Positions 27,858 to 36,171 of a stretch of DNA of 64,000 nucleotides are shown piece by piece; the stretch's first letter is position 1, and every line of letters starts with the position of its first letter. The notes below the pieces were generated by a model, which searched no databases, had not been told where the DNA came from, and worked only from the letters and a program-made list of their open reading frames with translations. The DNA lies in contig NZ_CP162601.1 of assembly GCF_040957575.1 (NCBI RefSeq), positions 2,356,001 to 2,420,000 on the forward strand, read 5' to 3'. The position numbers and the translations under genes were made by a program. Source of the DNA: Vibrio sp. HB236076 (GTDB lineage: Bacteria > Pseudomonadota > Gammaproteobacteria > Enterobacterales > Vibrionaceae).

Positions 27858-28496
27858 CTAGTCCCAGATCAAGACTTCAATCGGAGTGGGGTTGTACGCA
27901 TTACAGGGGTTATTGAGCTGAGGACAATTTGAGATCAGAACGATCACATCCATCTTGGCTTCTAATTCGACGTATTTCCCAGGACCACTGATGCCATCTT
28001 CAAAAGTCAAACCGCCTGCTTTGGTAATAGGTACATTCATGAAAAAATTAATGTTATGCGTGATGTCTCGCTTGCTCATGCCAAATTGTTCGTTTTCAGA
28101 CACCGCTAATAACCAACTATCACGGCACGAATGCATGTGTTTTTTCTCAACGTCGTAACGCACAGTATTACTCTCTGCCGCACAAGCCCCGCCTAACGTG
28201 TCATGACGACCACACGTATCGGCCACAATATCGAGTAACGGGTTACCAAAGTTAGATACCAAGACACTGCCTGCCGTGAGGTACACATTGCCCTGCTCGC
28301 GAATAGTATCCATCACACTGTATCGCTCGGTCGGATCGTCGGCGCTGTAAAATAAGGTATCCGCCGCTTGGTTGCCTTCGAGATCTAAAATTCGTAATGT
28401 TTGTCCTTTTTTCACCACTTTGATGTAGTAATCACCCGCAGGGACTTTGTCCTTAATAATGGCAGTCTCGGGGGTCAGTGAGCTTTCAACAATCAT
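27858..28496 (-). CDS. Urea amidolyase-associated protein UAAP2 (carboxyguanidine deiminase subunit)
   Basis: The 212-residue DUF1989-type protein carries [32 protein letters not shown] (split over ~31-62) and the metal-binding Cys-rich stretch [20 protein letters not shown] (~90-109). It ends with [23 protein letters not shown]. In Pseudomonas the paired UAAP1/UAAP2 proteins were shown to form carboxyguanidine deiminase (CgdAB), which converts carboxyguanidine to allophanate. With the carboxylase on one side and UAAP1 on the other, that role is inferred here. GGAG lies upstream of the ATG. It keeps the Cys ligands, including those of the DTCG motif, so it is likely the metal-binding subunit. 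Confidence 0.9.
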   Translation of the reverse strand: MIVESSLTPETAIIKDKVPAGDYYIKVVKKGQTLRILDLEGNQAADTLFYSADDPTERYSVMDTIREQGNVYLTAGSVLVSNFGNPLLDIVADTCGRHDTLGGACAAESNTVRYDVEKKHMHSCRDSWLLAVSENEQFGMSKRDITHNINFFMNVPITKAGGLTFEDGISGPGKYVELEAKMDVIVLISNCPQLNNPCNAYNPTPIEVLIWD

Positions 28497-28511
28497 GATA
28501 AGTACTCCGAA

Positions 28512-29246
28512 TTAATGGTGACAATGAGTGTGTAAGTGGTAGCGACGATTATTTTCAAATCCACGAGCGTTCTCAGGACGAGAGTTTAAACAAGCGTCAT
28601 CCTCTTTCATTGGCTCGGAGACTGACACGCTCAATTCAACGGGTTTGAACGGGTAAGTTTCACTTGGGTTCATCGGGTGAGGGCAAGTCGTCAACACCAC
28701 GAGCGTATCCATCTCAAATCTCAGCTCAATGCTATCGCCGGCTTTGCTGTGGTTTTCAGTGTACTGCATTGCCCCTTGTTCATCGGTTTTTACCGCACTG
28801 AATAAGTTGAGATTAGCCACCAGATCTTTTTTGCCTAAACCGTATTTAGCGACTTCGACTAGCAGCGCATCATAGCCGTTTTGCTTCCATTGATTGTGGT
28901 CTGCTTGGTAGTCTCTTTCGCCCCATTTTTCAGCGACTTTCGCTTTATTCGCCACGCCGCAGACAGTATCGATCCAGCCGGTATCATCACGAGTGATTGA
29001 ACAAAAAACGCGCCCCATATCGGAGTAAAGACAATGCCCTTTCGTCAGTTTAAAAGTGTGCTGCCCTTTTAAGGTGTCTGGAGCGTTGTAGCGCTCTAAA
29101 GGTTGAGTCGGGTTATAAAACAGCATGCTCAAGTTCGCCCCCCCTTCTAAATCTGTCGCTTTGAGGGTATGCCCTTTTGGGATCACCATAGACCAATGGG
29201 AGGCCCCAGGAATAAAATCATTAAGAATAGGATCTTTTTTCGTCAT
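28512..29246 (-). CDS. Urea amidolyase-associated protein UAAP1 (carboxyguanidine deiminase subunit)
   Basis: The 244-residue paralogue of UAAP2 has KGHTLKATDLEGGANLSMLF (~25-44) followed by YNPTQPLERYNAPDTLKGQH. Further on it has LYSDMGRVFCSITRDDTGWIDTVCG (~76-100) and TTCPHPMNPSETYPFKPVEL near the C terminus. Its last ~25 residues include several His (YHLHTHCHH), an unusual metal-chelating-looking tail. It and UAAP2 are 15 bases apart and presumably form one enzyme converting carboxyguanidine to allophanate plus ammonia. That reaction comes from work on homologues, not from this sequence. AGGAG precedes the ATG. Confidence 0.9.
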   Translation of the reverse strand: MTKKDPILNDFIPGASHWSMVIPKGHTLKATDLEGGANLSMLFYNPTQPLERYNAPDTLKGQHTFKLTKGHCLYSDMGRVFCSITRDDTGWIDTVCGVANKAKVAEKWGERDYQADHNQWKQNGYDALLVEVAKYGLGKKDLVANLNLFSAVKTDEQGAMQYTENHSKAGDSIELRFEMDTLVVLTTCPHPMNPSETYPFKPVELSVSVSEPMKEDDACLNSRPENARGFENNRRYHLHTHCHH

Positions 29247-29257
29247 CTTGCATTCTC

Positions 29258-30073
29258 CTAGGCAATTTTCTTTTCACTAATAGAGGTTAAAGGGTGATTG
29301 AGGATGGCCGACGCTTGTTGTGGTGACGTACGGCCAACATCGATATCAAAAGTCACCTGTGCGCCAAACCGCTCTGGGGCTTGCTCGTCGAGGCGAACGT
29401 GGTCAAACACCCACAATCGATTGCCAAGTTCGAAACCTTCACTCAAGTCATGAGTGATCATAAACACGGTGAGCTGTTGCTCTTGGCACAGTGTTTTGAT
29501 CAACGCGTGCATTTCTTTTCTGATCCCAGGGTCAAGTGCGCCAAACGGCTCATCTAACAGTAAAATTCTCGGTTTTTTGATCAGCGACTGCGCAATAGAC
29601 AAGCGTTGTCTCATGCCACCGGATAATTCGTGGGGATATTTATCCAGCGCATGACCTAACCCCACCTGTTGCAATAACGCCACAGCCTGCTGTTTGGCTT
29701 GTTTCTGGTGCGGGCCAAAACCGCGTCCCAATAACCAAGACAGCACACCGCGAGACTCAAAATCCTTACCCAGCATCACATTTTCCAGGGCCGTTAAGTG
29801 GGGAAAAACCGAGTACTTTTGAAATACGATTCCGCGCTCAACACTGGGTTCATTTGGCAATGGTTGACCATCGAGAAGCAACTCACCACGCGAGGCTTTT
29901 TCAATCCCTAACAACATGTTGAGAAACGTGGTTTTGCCACAACCAGAGGCGCCAACAATACTGATAAAGTCGCCCGGAAAGACATTGAGGTTGAGCTTTT
30001 CCAATACGATGTTATCGCCGTACTCCTTCCACAGCTTTTTAATTTCGATGAGGGGGCTAGCGTGAGTCATCAT
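29258..30073 (-). CDS. ABC transporter ATP-binding protein (guanidine/NitT-TauT type)
   Basis: This is the 271-residue ATPase of the operon's importer. Walker A is GASGCGKTTFLNMLLG (~39-54), the Q-loop lies in VFQKYSVFPHL, the ABC signature is LSGGMRQRLSIAQSL (~146-160), Walker B is ILLLDEPFGALDPG (~167-180), and the switch His is in MITHDLSEGFELG. It resembles SsuB/TauB/NrtD-type ATPases. The ATG at 30073 overlaps the permease stop (TAATG), and a second ATG three bases on is equally possible; GGAG lies just upstream. The further upstream in-frame start at 30109 lies inside the permease gene and is not used. Substrate inferred from the riboswitch. Confidence 0.92.
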   Translation of the reverse strand: MMTHASPLIEIKKLWKEYGDNIVLEKLNLNVFPGDFISIVGASGCGKTTFLNMLLGIEKASRGELLLDGQPLPNEPSVERGIVFQKYSVFPHLTALENVMLGKDFESRGVLSWLLGRGFGPHQKQAKQQAVALLQQVGLGHALDKYPHELSGGMRQRLSIAQSLIKKPRILLLDEPFGALDPGIRKEMHALIKTLCQEQQLTVFMITHDLSEGFELGNRLWVFDHVRLDEQAPERFGAQVTFDIDVGRTSPQQASAILNHPLTSISEKKIA

Positions 30074-30894
30074 TACTCTCCTTGTGACTGGTGGTACCAA
30101 GCGCAACACTTTTCAGAGAGCGTCTTGAGTAACCAATCCATCAGATAAGCCAATACTGTGATCCAAAATACATACAAGAGGATCACATCCATAGATAAGT
30201 AACGCCTAACCAAGAAAATTCGATAACCCAGTCCGTCGGTGGCCACAATCGCTTCAGCGGCAATTAAGAACAGCCAAGCGCTGCCTAGAGTCAAACGAAT
30301 CGCATCAATTAAACGCGGTAGCAACTGCGGCAAAATAACCCGCACAATGATTTGCCAACTGTTACCGCCCAAGGTTTGCGCCTTAATCAATTGCTCTTGC
30401 GGTAAAGCACTGGCTTTGAGTTGAATATCGCGGATGATAATTGGACAAATACCAATAAAAATCAGCATGACTTTGGACAACTCTCCCAAGCCAAAAGTAA
30501 TAAACAAAATGGGAAGTATCGCCATTGGGGGAATTAATGAAATCGCCGTGACCACTGGCGACATCGCCGAACGGACCAGCGGGATCATCCCATTGGCAAT
30601 ACCGACCATCAGGCCGACTAAAGCACTGGCGCCAACGCCTAATGCGAGACGCTCTAAACTGGCTAAGGTATCGGCCCAAAAAACATACTCACCGGTACGC
30701 TTGCTCGGTGACAATGCCATGCGCTCAAACGCACTGACAAAGCTATCAAACGCAGGCAAGAGTTTATCTGCCGGGTTAATCTCCAATCGGGCATTCGATG
30801 CCGTCATATAAAGAAAAAGCAAAATGATAAATGGCAATAACCCCAACGCGATCTTACCTAGCCGCGAAGGACGTCGATTAATGAGCTTTGTCAT
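30073..30894 (-). CDS. ABC transporter permease (guanidine/NitT-TauT type)
   Basis: The 273-residue inner-membrane permease has about six hydrophobic segments. The BPD_transp_1 coupling (EAA) loop is KAQTLGGNSWQIIVRVILPQLLPRLIDAIRLTLGSAW in two overlapping halves around residues 170-206, which docks on the ATPase. It resembles SsuC/TauC proteins. Its stop overlaps the ATPase start, and the substrate-binding protein gene lies 21 bases upstream. AGGAAAGG precedes the ATG. Together the three genes form a complete importer under the guanidine-I riboswitch. Confidence 0.92.
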   Translation of the reverse strand: MTKLINRRPSRLGKIALGLLPFIILLFLYMTASNARLEINPADKLLPAFDSFVSAFERMALSPSKRTGEYVFWADTLASLERLALGVGASALVGLMVGIANGMIPLVRSAMSPVVTAISLIPPMAILPILFITFGLGELSKVMLIFIGICPIIIRDIQLKASALPQEQLIKAQTLGGNSWQIIVRVILPQLLPRLIDAIRLTLGSAWLFLIAAEAIVATDGLGYRIFLVRRYLSMDVILLYVFWITVLAYLMDWLLKTLSEKCCAWYHQSQGE

Positions 30895-30915
30895 AACCTT
30901 TCCTCGCCTTTAAGA

Positions 30916-31998
30916 TCACAAAGTGCCGTCTACAGCCATTTGCATAAACGTCTCACTAAAGCGCAATTTGATGTTGCTAGGATTGCCGTACACACCGGAT
31001 GGGGTTTCAATACCAATAAAGCTGGCATCGGGGGCACCTTCGCCTAATAGGCCGTGATCGAACGAAAACTCAGCCACTTTTTGCATCGTCTGTTTCAAAT
31101 CGTCACTTTGAGTAAAGGTCACTGCGCTTTCTGGGGTGTAGAACATCTTCGTAGCCGCCAATTGTTGGTTATAACCCGCTAAATCCGTGCCTGATGCAGT
31201 GGCCATATGGGTTTTCGCTTCATCGGCGTTAGCATCATCTTTAGACATCAGAGCCATGGTTTCATACCAAGCACCGGTCAAAGCTTTGCCAAGTGCGGGG
31301 TTGTCATTGAGGGTTTGGGTATTGGCGACCATTAAATCGATAATTTCGCCTGGGATTTTTGAGGAATCGAAAACGAGACTGGTATTGGGTTGTGATTTGA
31401 TTTCACTTAGCAATGGATTCCAAGTGACCGCCGTGGTGACATCATCGGTACTAAACGCCGCGACCAAATCGGCATCCGACGTGTTGACGACCTTCACATC
31501 ACGCTCACTCATGCCGACGCTTTGTAAACCACGTGCTAACAGATAATGAGAGACGCTCAGCTCAACGAGATTAATCGACTGACCTTTAAGATCGCTCAGT
31601 GATTTATCATTCCCTTTAACGACCACACCATCATTGCCATCGGAAAAATCGCCAACAATCAAAGCCGTAGAATCCACACCACTCGCTGCCGGAATGGTCA
31701 ACGCATCCATATTGGTCATGACCGTGGCATCAAATTGACCTGCGGTGTATTGATTGATGGACTCCACATAATCGTTGACCTGAATAAGGTCTATTTTGAT
31801 GTGGTATTTTTGAGCCCACTTATCGAGAATTCCCGCGTATTGGGCATAATCCCAAGGCATCCAACCGACATAAATCGACCAGGCGACTTTGAATTCTTGC
31901 TTTTCTTCGGCAAAGGTTGAGGTACTAACAAAAGGGGTTGTAAGAATACTTGCAGAAAGGAATAAGGAACTCAGCGCCTTGAGAGAAGACTTTTTCAT
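30916..31998 (-). CDS. ABC transporter periplasmic substrate-binding protein (probable guanidine binding)
   Basis: The 360-residue protein starts MKKSSLKALSSLFLSASILT, with a Sec signal peptide cleaved near STFAEE. A NitT/TauT-type bilobal domain follows: EFKVAWSIYVGWMPWDYAQYAGILDKWAQKY, split around ~35-65, is typical of SsuA/TauA-like proteins. Later come DVTTAVTWNPLLSEI and a C-terminal SGVYGNPSNIKLRFSETFMQMAVDG. The start at 31998 has GGAGGTGG upstream; an in-frame ATG at 32043 would precede the ribosome site and signal peptide. It is the first gene of the operon, directly downstream of the riboswitch. The ligand is inferred from that switch. Confidence 0.9.
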   Translation of the reverse strand: MKKSSLKALSSLFLSASILTTPFVSTSTFAEEKQEFKVAWSIYVGWMPWDYAQYAGILDKWAQKYHIKIDLIQVNDYVESINQYTAGQFDATVMTNMDALTIPAASGVDSTALIVGDFSDGNDGVVVKGNDKSLSDLKGQSINLVELSVSHYLLARGLQSVGMSERDVKVVNTSDADLVAAFSTDDVTTAVTWNPLLSEIKSQPNTSLVFDSSKIPGEIIDLMVANTQTLNDNPALGKALTGAWYETMALMSKDDANADEAKTHMATASGTDLAGYNQQLAATKMFYTPESAVTFTQSDDLKQTMQKVAEFSFDHGLLGEGAPDASFIGIETPSGVYGNPSNIKLRFSETFMQMAVDGTL

Positions 31999-32067
31999 GG
32001 GACCACCTCCGATGTGGGTCATTAGACAAAATATACGCGCCAAGAGACATAACCAATATCATTGGTC

Positions 32068-32160
32068 GGCCTCCCGGGCTTTTATCCCGCCGTGTGACCT
32101 CATCTGAGGTTGACAACTCTCGGACCAGTCACCAGCCAACGGCTGATCGGAACCCTAGAT
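32068..32160 (-). promoter_or_regulatory. Guanidine-I (ykkC) riboswitch
   Basis: Read on the minus strand the leader contains, in order, the three conserved ykkC-I blocks: CTAGGGTTCCG (32158-32148), ACTGGTCCGAGAG (32130-32118) and ACGGCGGGATAAAAGCCCGG followed by GAGG (about 32094-32072). Two variable stems lie between (GATCAGCCGTTGGCTGGT and CCTCAGATGAGG). Such RNAs sense guanidinium and switch on carriers and urea/guanidine carboxylase operons. A small CCAAT...ATTGG hairpin (32054-32066) follows. There is no U-rich terminator before the first gene, so control may be translational. Confidence 0.92.
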
Positions 32161-32183
32161 GTCTATTTGCTACAAATTTTGGA

Positions 32184-32200
32184 CCAATGCAGTGCATTGG
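32184..32200 (-). promoter_or_regulatory. 17-bp perfect palindrome upstream of the riboswitch
   Basis: CCAATGCA-G-TGCATTGG, 8-bp arms with a one-base centre, sits 24 bp before the first riboswitch block. It would overlap the expected promoter (TTGGTC and TAGACA on the minus strand), so it looks like a repressor operator. From 32201 to 32458 I see no gene. Confidence 0.45.
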
Positions 32201-32458
32201 TTATAACTCTGCGCTATCAAATTTATTTAAGCAATTTGGATGCCATAAAGAAAGCAATGGAATTAGCCCTTTATAAACAACCTCATATCAATAATCGTTA
32301 GAGTTAGGAGCTCACATTCAACGCCTCCCCATGCACAAATACAATGCACGCGCACCAAAACAGCCCAAATTCACTCCCAACTCAATCATTCATCAGGCCA
32401 AAGGAAAGGCAAATAAGTCAGAGCGACACGGGCGATTTGTCAAGAAAAACGCTTTTGC

Positions 32459-33337
32459 TTACCGCTCAAATAAAATAGCCTCAAAAGCTTGTGCCGCGTG
32501 AGAACTCGGGCGGTTTTTATACTGCAATTGCAATAAAGGCCGTGACATCTCCACTTGTTGCGCATTCGGAAGTGTCTTTAATCGCCCCAATGTCACTAAA
32601 TCGGCAGTGACGACTTCGGGCAGCAGGGCAACGCCAATCCCTTGTGCCGCGGCGTGTGCAATGGCTTCATTACTGCCTAATTGCATCGTCTCTTTAGGCT
32701 GAATATGGCAAGATGCCAACCATTGCTCGGTCATTTCTAACGTCCCCGACCCCGGCTCTCGTAGTAACCAGACTTGTTGATTAAACCAATCAATACAAGG
32801 TTCATTGACGTCACAATGACTGGCCATGACAAAGCTCATACTGTCTTGTTGCCAATAACGGCTACTAATCCCTTCCTGATGAGCACTGCCCTCCACCAAG
32901 GCCAAATCTAGGGTGCAGTCGAGAAGAGACTGCTCTATTTGCGCGGTATTGGCGACCTTGACTTCGACTTTAATGCCTGGGTACTGGTGATGAAACCTTG
33001 CTAGATAAGGAGGAAGCCAGTAGTTGGCAATCGTTGTACTGGTGCCAATCACTAAGGTGCCCTTTTTTAAGCCAGTTCGCGCTTTTATATCGTCAATGGC
33101 GGCTTTTTCAATCGCAAAAATACTGCGCGCATGATCAAACAGCGCTTGACCCGCTGCCGTCAGCGCCAGCTTCTTTCCTTTTGACGCCCGCTCAATTAAT
33201 TTTATATCCAATTGATATTCAAGCTCTTTAAGCGCTTTAGAAACACCGGGTTGGCTAATGCACAACCGTTCCGCTGCCTGTGAAAAGCTGCCAAGACGAG
33301 CCACCGTGTGAAATACCCTCAGTGAATGCAAATTCAT
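32459..33337 (-). CDS. LysR-family transcriptional regulator (YeiE-like)
   Basis: The 292-residue regulator has an N-terminal winged HTH: LRVFHTVARLGSFSQAAERL, CISQPGVSKALKELEYQL (~5-42). The periplasmic-binding-like effector domain follows from ~90, opening LVIGTSTTIANYWLPPYLARF. Position and similarity in style match E. coli YeiE, which is divergent from yeiH and linked to sulfite/sulfur homeostasis. The start MNLHSL at 33337 has AGG upstream; an in-frame ATG at 33355 would add six residues. It probably controls the divergent carrier from the 100-base intergenic region, as LysR regulators commonly do. Confidence 0.88.
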   Translation of the reverse strand: MNLHSLRVFHTVARLGSFSQAAERLCISQPGVSKALKELEYQLDIKLIERASKGKKLALTAAGQALFDHARSIFAIEKAAIDDIKARTGLKKGTLVIGTSTTIANYWLPPYLARFHHQYPGIKVEVKVANTAQIEQSLLDCTLDLALVEGSAHQEGISSRYWQQDSMSFVMASHCDVNEPCIDWFNQQVWLLREPGSGTLEMTEQWLASCHIQPKETMQLGSNEAIAHAAAQGIGVALLPEVVTADLVTLGRLKTLPNAQQVEMSRPLLQLQYKNRPSSHAAQAFEAILFER

Positions 33338-33437
33338 TGTATAACCTATTTTCATCCTTTAATTATTTTAATGTATTGGAGTTATATGTTATCGCTTCTT
33401 ACAATAAAGGCAAATCACATGACAGGGGGGATAAAAC

Positions 33438-34502
33438 ATGTCGAATATCACTTTGGCGGTAAGCAGAAATGTGACCACGGCCTACCTAAAAAATACGCGT
33501 TGGTGGCTGGGCATACTCTTGGTCAGTACCCTTGCTTTGTGTGCCATTGAACTCAGTCATGTTTCCTGGTTTCAACAGACACAAATTAGCCCTTTAACAC
33601 TGGGTATAGTATTGGGGGTTATCGTCGGAAATAGCCTTTTTCCCCACATTGCTCATCACACCGATCACGGGGTGGATTACGCCAAATCTTGGTTGCTCAA
33701 AGCGGGCGTGATTTTGTTTGGCTTTCGCATTACCTTTTCTCAAGTGGCCAGTGTCGGTTGGCAAGGCTTACTCATCGATGCGGTGATGTTATCAGGCACT
33801 TTTTTACTCGCCCTTTATTTGGCAAAACGTTGCTTTAAGCTCGATGACCAAACTGCCATCTTGATTGGGGCTGGCAGTTCTATTTGCGGCGCTGCGGCCG
33901 TTATGGCAACGGAGCCTGTGATCAAAGCTCAGGCACACAAAGTCTCTATTGCCGTCGCTACCGTGGTGGTATTTGGCACATTAAGCATGTTTACCTATCC
34001 ATTGCTCTACCCCGTTTTAGGCTTAAGCGAACACAGCTATGGTTTATTGGTCGGCTCTACGATTCACGAAGTTGCTCAGGTGGTGGCCGCCGGCAGTGCG
34101 GTGAGTGAGCACGCGGCTGATATTGCCGTGATCGAAAAAATGCTGCGGGTGATGCTATTGGCACCGTTCTTATTTGCTTTGTCGTTTTGGTATCAAAAAA
34201 AGCACACCCAGACAGTAACCGATTCATCTCAAAGCAAACGCCTTTTTATTCCTTGGTTTGCCTTGCTGTTTATCTTAGCTTGCGGTGTCAACTCGCTGGG
34301 GCTGATTTCGCTTACCCACAGCAACGAAATAGCCGCGTTGGACAATATTCTTTTGACCATGGCCATGGCGGCGCTTGGACTTAGGACTCATGTGGGTGCG
34401 ATTCGTCAAGCGGGGATTAAACCGTTACTTTTAGCCGGGTGTTTATTTGTTTTTCTTACTGTGGGTGGCTATTTTATCAATGGTCTCATCCGAGCTTTTT
34501 AG
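33438..34502 (+). CDS. YeiH/PSE-family putative sulfate exporter
   Basis: The 354-residue membrane protein of the UPF0324 (YeiH) family has about ten hydrophobic segments. Conserved regions are LTLGIVLGVIVGNSLFP (~51-67), LLKAGVILFGFRITFSQ (~84-100) and AILIGAGSSICGAAAVMATEPV (~142-163, including the GSSICGAAA signature). GSTIHEVAQVVAAG follows (~203-216). Family members are annotated as sulfate or sulfonate exporters, but direct evidence is thin. AGGGGGG precedes the ATG, and the gene is divergent from a YeiE-like LysR gene, the same pairing as in E. coli. Confidence 0.85.
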   Translation: MSNITLAVSRNVTTAYLKNTRWWLGILLVSTLALCAIELSHVSWFQQTQISPLTLGIVLGVIVGNSLFPHIAHHTDHGVDYAKSWLLKAGVILFGFRITFSQVASVGWQGLLIDAVMLSGTFLLALYLAKRCFKLDDQTAILIGAGSSICGAAAVMATEPVIKAQAHKVSIAVATVVVFGTLSMFTYPLLYPVLGLSEHSYGLLVGSTIHEVAQVVAAGSAVSEHAADIAVIEKMLRVMLLAPFLFALSFWYQKKHTQTVTDSSQSKRLFIPWFALLFILACGVNSLGLISLTHSNEIAALDNILLTMAMAALGLRTHVGAIRQAGIKPLLLAGCLFVFLTVGGYFINGLIRAF

Positions 34503-34538
34503 AAGTTGAAAGCCAGTAATACTGTCTCATAAAACGAA

Positions 34539-34573
34539 AAAACCGCTTCGGTCAACGTGATCAAAGCGGTTTT
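34539..34573. terminator. Bidirectional terminator between yeiH-like and gntP-like genes
   Basis: AAAACCGCTT and AAGCGGTTTT arms around a 15-base loop between two converging genes, with A and T runs on the respective sides. Confidence 0.75.
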
Positions 34574-34628
34574 ATTGATAAAAAAACGGTGAGCAGAGTG
34601 GGGATAATCAGACTCACCGTCAAAGGGG

Positions 34629-36080
34629 TTAATTTGCGGTTTTTAACATGCCTTTCGGTTCTTTGTATTTAAGCCATCCCCAAATGGCCGCTAATGCCAC
34701 AAACGGAACTAATGGGTCGACCAATGTGCCACCTTGGCCAAAGATCAGGTTGAGAATCATCACAAAGCTCGCGCCAATGGCCCAGGCAATGGTTGAGGTC
34801 ACGGACCAAATCTTTAACTGATCCGATAACTCGGTAATGCCCAAAGTACGGCTGATGATGTGGAAGTAAGAGTCGTTAAGATGTGAGAAGCCAACGGGGC
34901 CAACAGCACAAGCCAAAGCAACAAAGACAGGATCAAGGCCAAGGGTTTCCACCAAAGGTAACGTCATGGTCGCGGCCACCATCATAGACGCAGTCGCAGA
35001 GCCTTGAATCAAACGCAGCATCGACGCAATCGCCAATGGTACCAGCAAAGGAGGAATACCAGAGCTCGCAATCGCTTCAGCCACTTGAGGACCGGCTCCA
35101 GACGCTTTTAATACCGCGCCCATCGCACCACCACAACCGGTTACAATTAAAATCAGCCCGGTTGTTGATAGTGCATCATCCATTGAACCTATCATGTCTT
35201 TACGCTCAATATTGCGAGTTAGGCCATAAAGCGCCATCAACACCCCGATCCCCACAGCGACCACTGGGTTACCGAGTAAAGCAATCACAGAGTGGAAAAA
35301 GGAATCGCCTTTTGCCGTTAAAGTATCAATCAAGATCAACGCAATCGGTACTAAAATTGGACCAAATGACAAGAAGTTACTTGGCAGTTCGCGTTCGTCC
35401 GCTTCTTGTACCACTTCTAGGTTTGCCCAGTCCGCTTCTCGAGTGATCCAAGTGTCGCCGTTGGGAACTCGGTAGTAGTCTTTACCCACTTTGCGGATGT
35501 AAATCAGAGACAACAACATCATAGGCACAGACACTATCAGTCCCCAAAGCATGTAAACCCCAAGATCGACATTCAAGATCCCTGCAACCGCCACCGGACC
35601 TGGCGTTGGCGGCACCATCGCGTGTGTGATCAATAGGCCCAAAGCCAACGTCACCCCAAGACCAACAGCGGATTTACCGGTATTGCGTGAAATTGCGCGA
35701 ACGAGGGAATGTAAAATGATGTACGCAGAATCACAAAACACAGGGATCGCCACGAGTACGCCGGTAAAGCCAAGCGCAATGTCTTCGCGTCCTTTGCCAC
35801 ACAGTTTAACAAAGGTTTTTGCCATTCGTACCGCGGCGCCAGAGCGTTCAAAACACGCGCCCATGATCACGCCAAAAGCAATAATAAGGCCGATACCACC
35901 TAAAACCCCACCAAAGCCGGCTTTGATTGCGTTGATAAGGTCGGTTGGGGCCATGCCAGCAAACAAGCCCATGATGATACTGGCGATCACCATTGAGAGC
36001 GCCACCGGTATACGTGTTTTGATGATCATCACCATCATGGCCACGATGCCAAGGATAATACCAATTAAAGCTGCGTCCAT
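34629..36080 (-). CDS. GntP-family permease, probable L-threonate/D-erythronate transporter (YgbN-like)
   Basis: The 483-residue carrier has 12-14 hydrophobic segments and GntP-family landmarks: GFGGVLGGIGLIIAFGVIMG (~55-74), IPVFCDSAYIILHSLVRAI (~114-132), THAMVPPTPGPVAVAGIL (~151-168) and GFSHLNDSYFHIISRTLGI (~404-422). GntP proteins take up sugar acids by proton symport. As the last gene after otnI, otnC, otnK and ltnD it corresponds to E. coli YgbN, so a four-carbon sugar acid is the likely substrate (inference). AAAGGA precedes the ATG. A 91-base gap separates it from otnI. Confidence 0.9.
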   Translation of the reverse strand: MDAALIGIILGIVAMMVMIIKTRIPVALSMVIASIIMGLFAGMAPTDLINAIKAGFGGVLGGIGLIIAFGVIMGACFERSGAAVRMAKTFVKLCGKGREDIALGFTGVLVAIPVFCDSAYIILHSLVRAISRNTGKSAVGLGVTLALGLLITHAMVPPTPGPVAVAGILNVDLGVYMLWGLIVSVPMMLLSLIYIRKVGKDYYRVPNGDTWITREADWANLEVVQEADERELPSNFLSFGPILVPIALILIDTLTAKGDSFFHSVIALLGNPVVAVGIGVLMALYGLTRNIERKDMIGSMDDALSTTGLILIVTGCGGAMGAVLKASGAGPQVAEAIASSGIPPLLVPLAIASMLRLIQGSATASMMVAATMTLPLVETLGLDPVFVALACAVGPVGFSHLNDSYFHIISRTLGITELSDQLKIWSVTSTIAWAIGASFVMILNLIFGQGGTLVDPLVPFVALAAIWGWLKYKEPKGMLKTAN

Positions 36081-36171
36081 CGTTCTGTCCTTTTAATCAG
36101 TTTTGTTTCATTGTCTGCCGTAACCTGGGGTTACAGTCATCGTTATTGTCAGTCGAATCATAAACCTGCGT

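Noticed and set aside
30383..30811. Long antisense frames within the ABC permease gene
   Set aside because: Both are shadows of the permease with low-complexity composition and no start signals.
32110..32301. Small open frame of about 63 codons between riboswitch and LysR gene
   Set aside because: It overlaps the riboswitch on the opposite strand, has no ribosome site, and only its end looks mildly protein-like.
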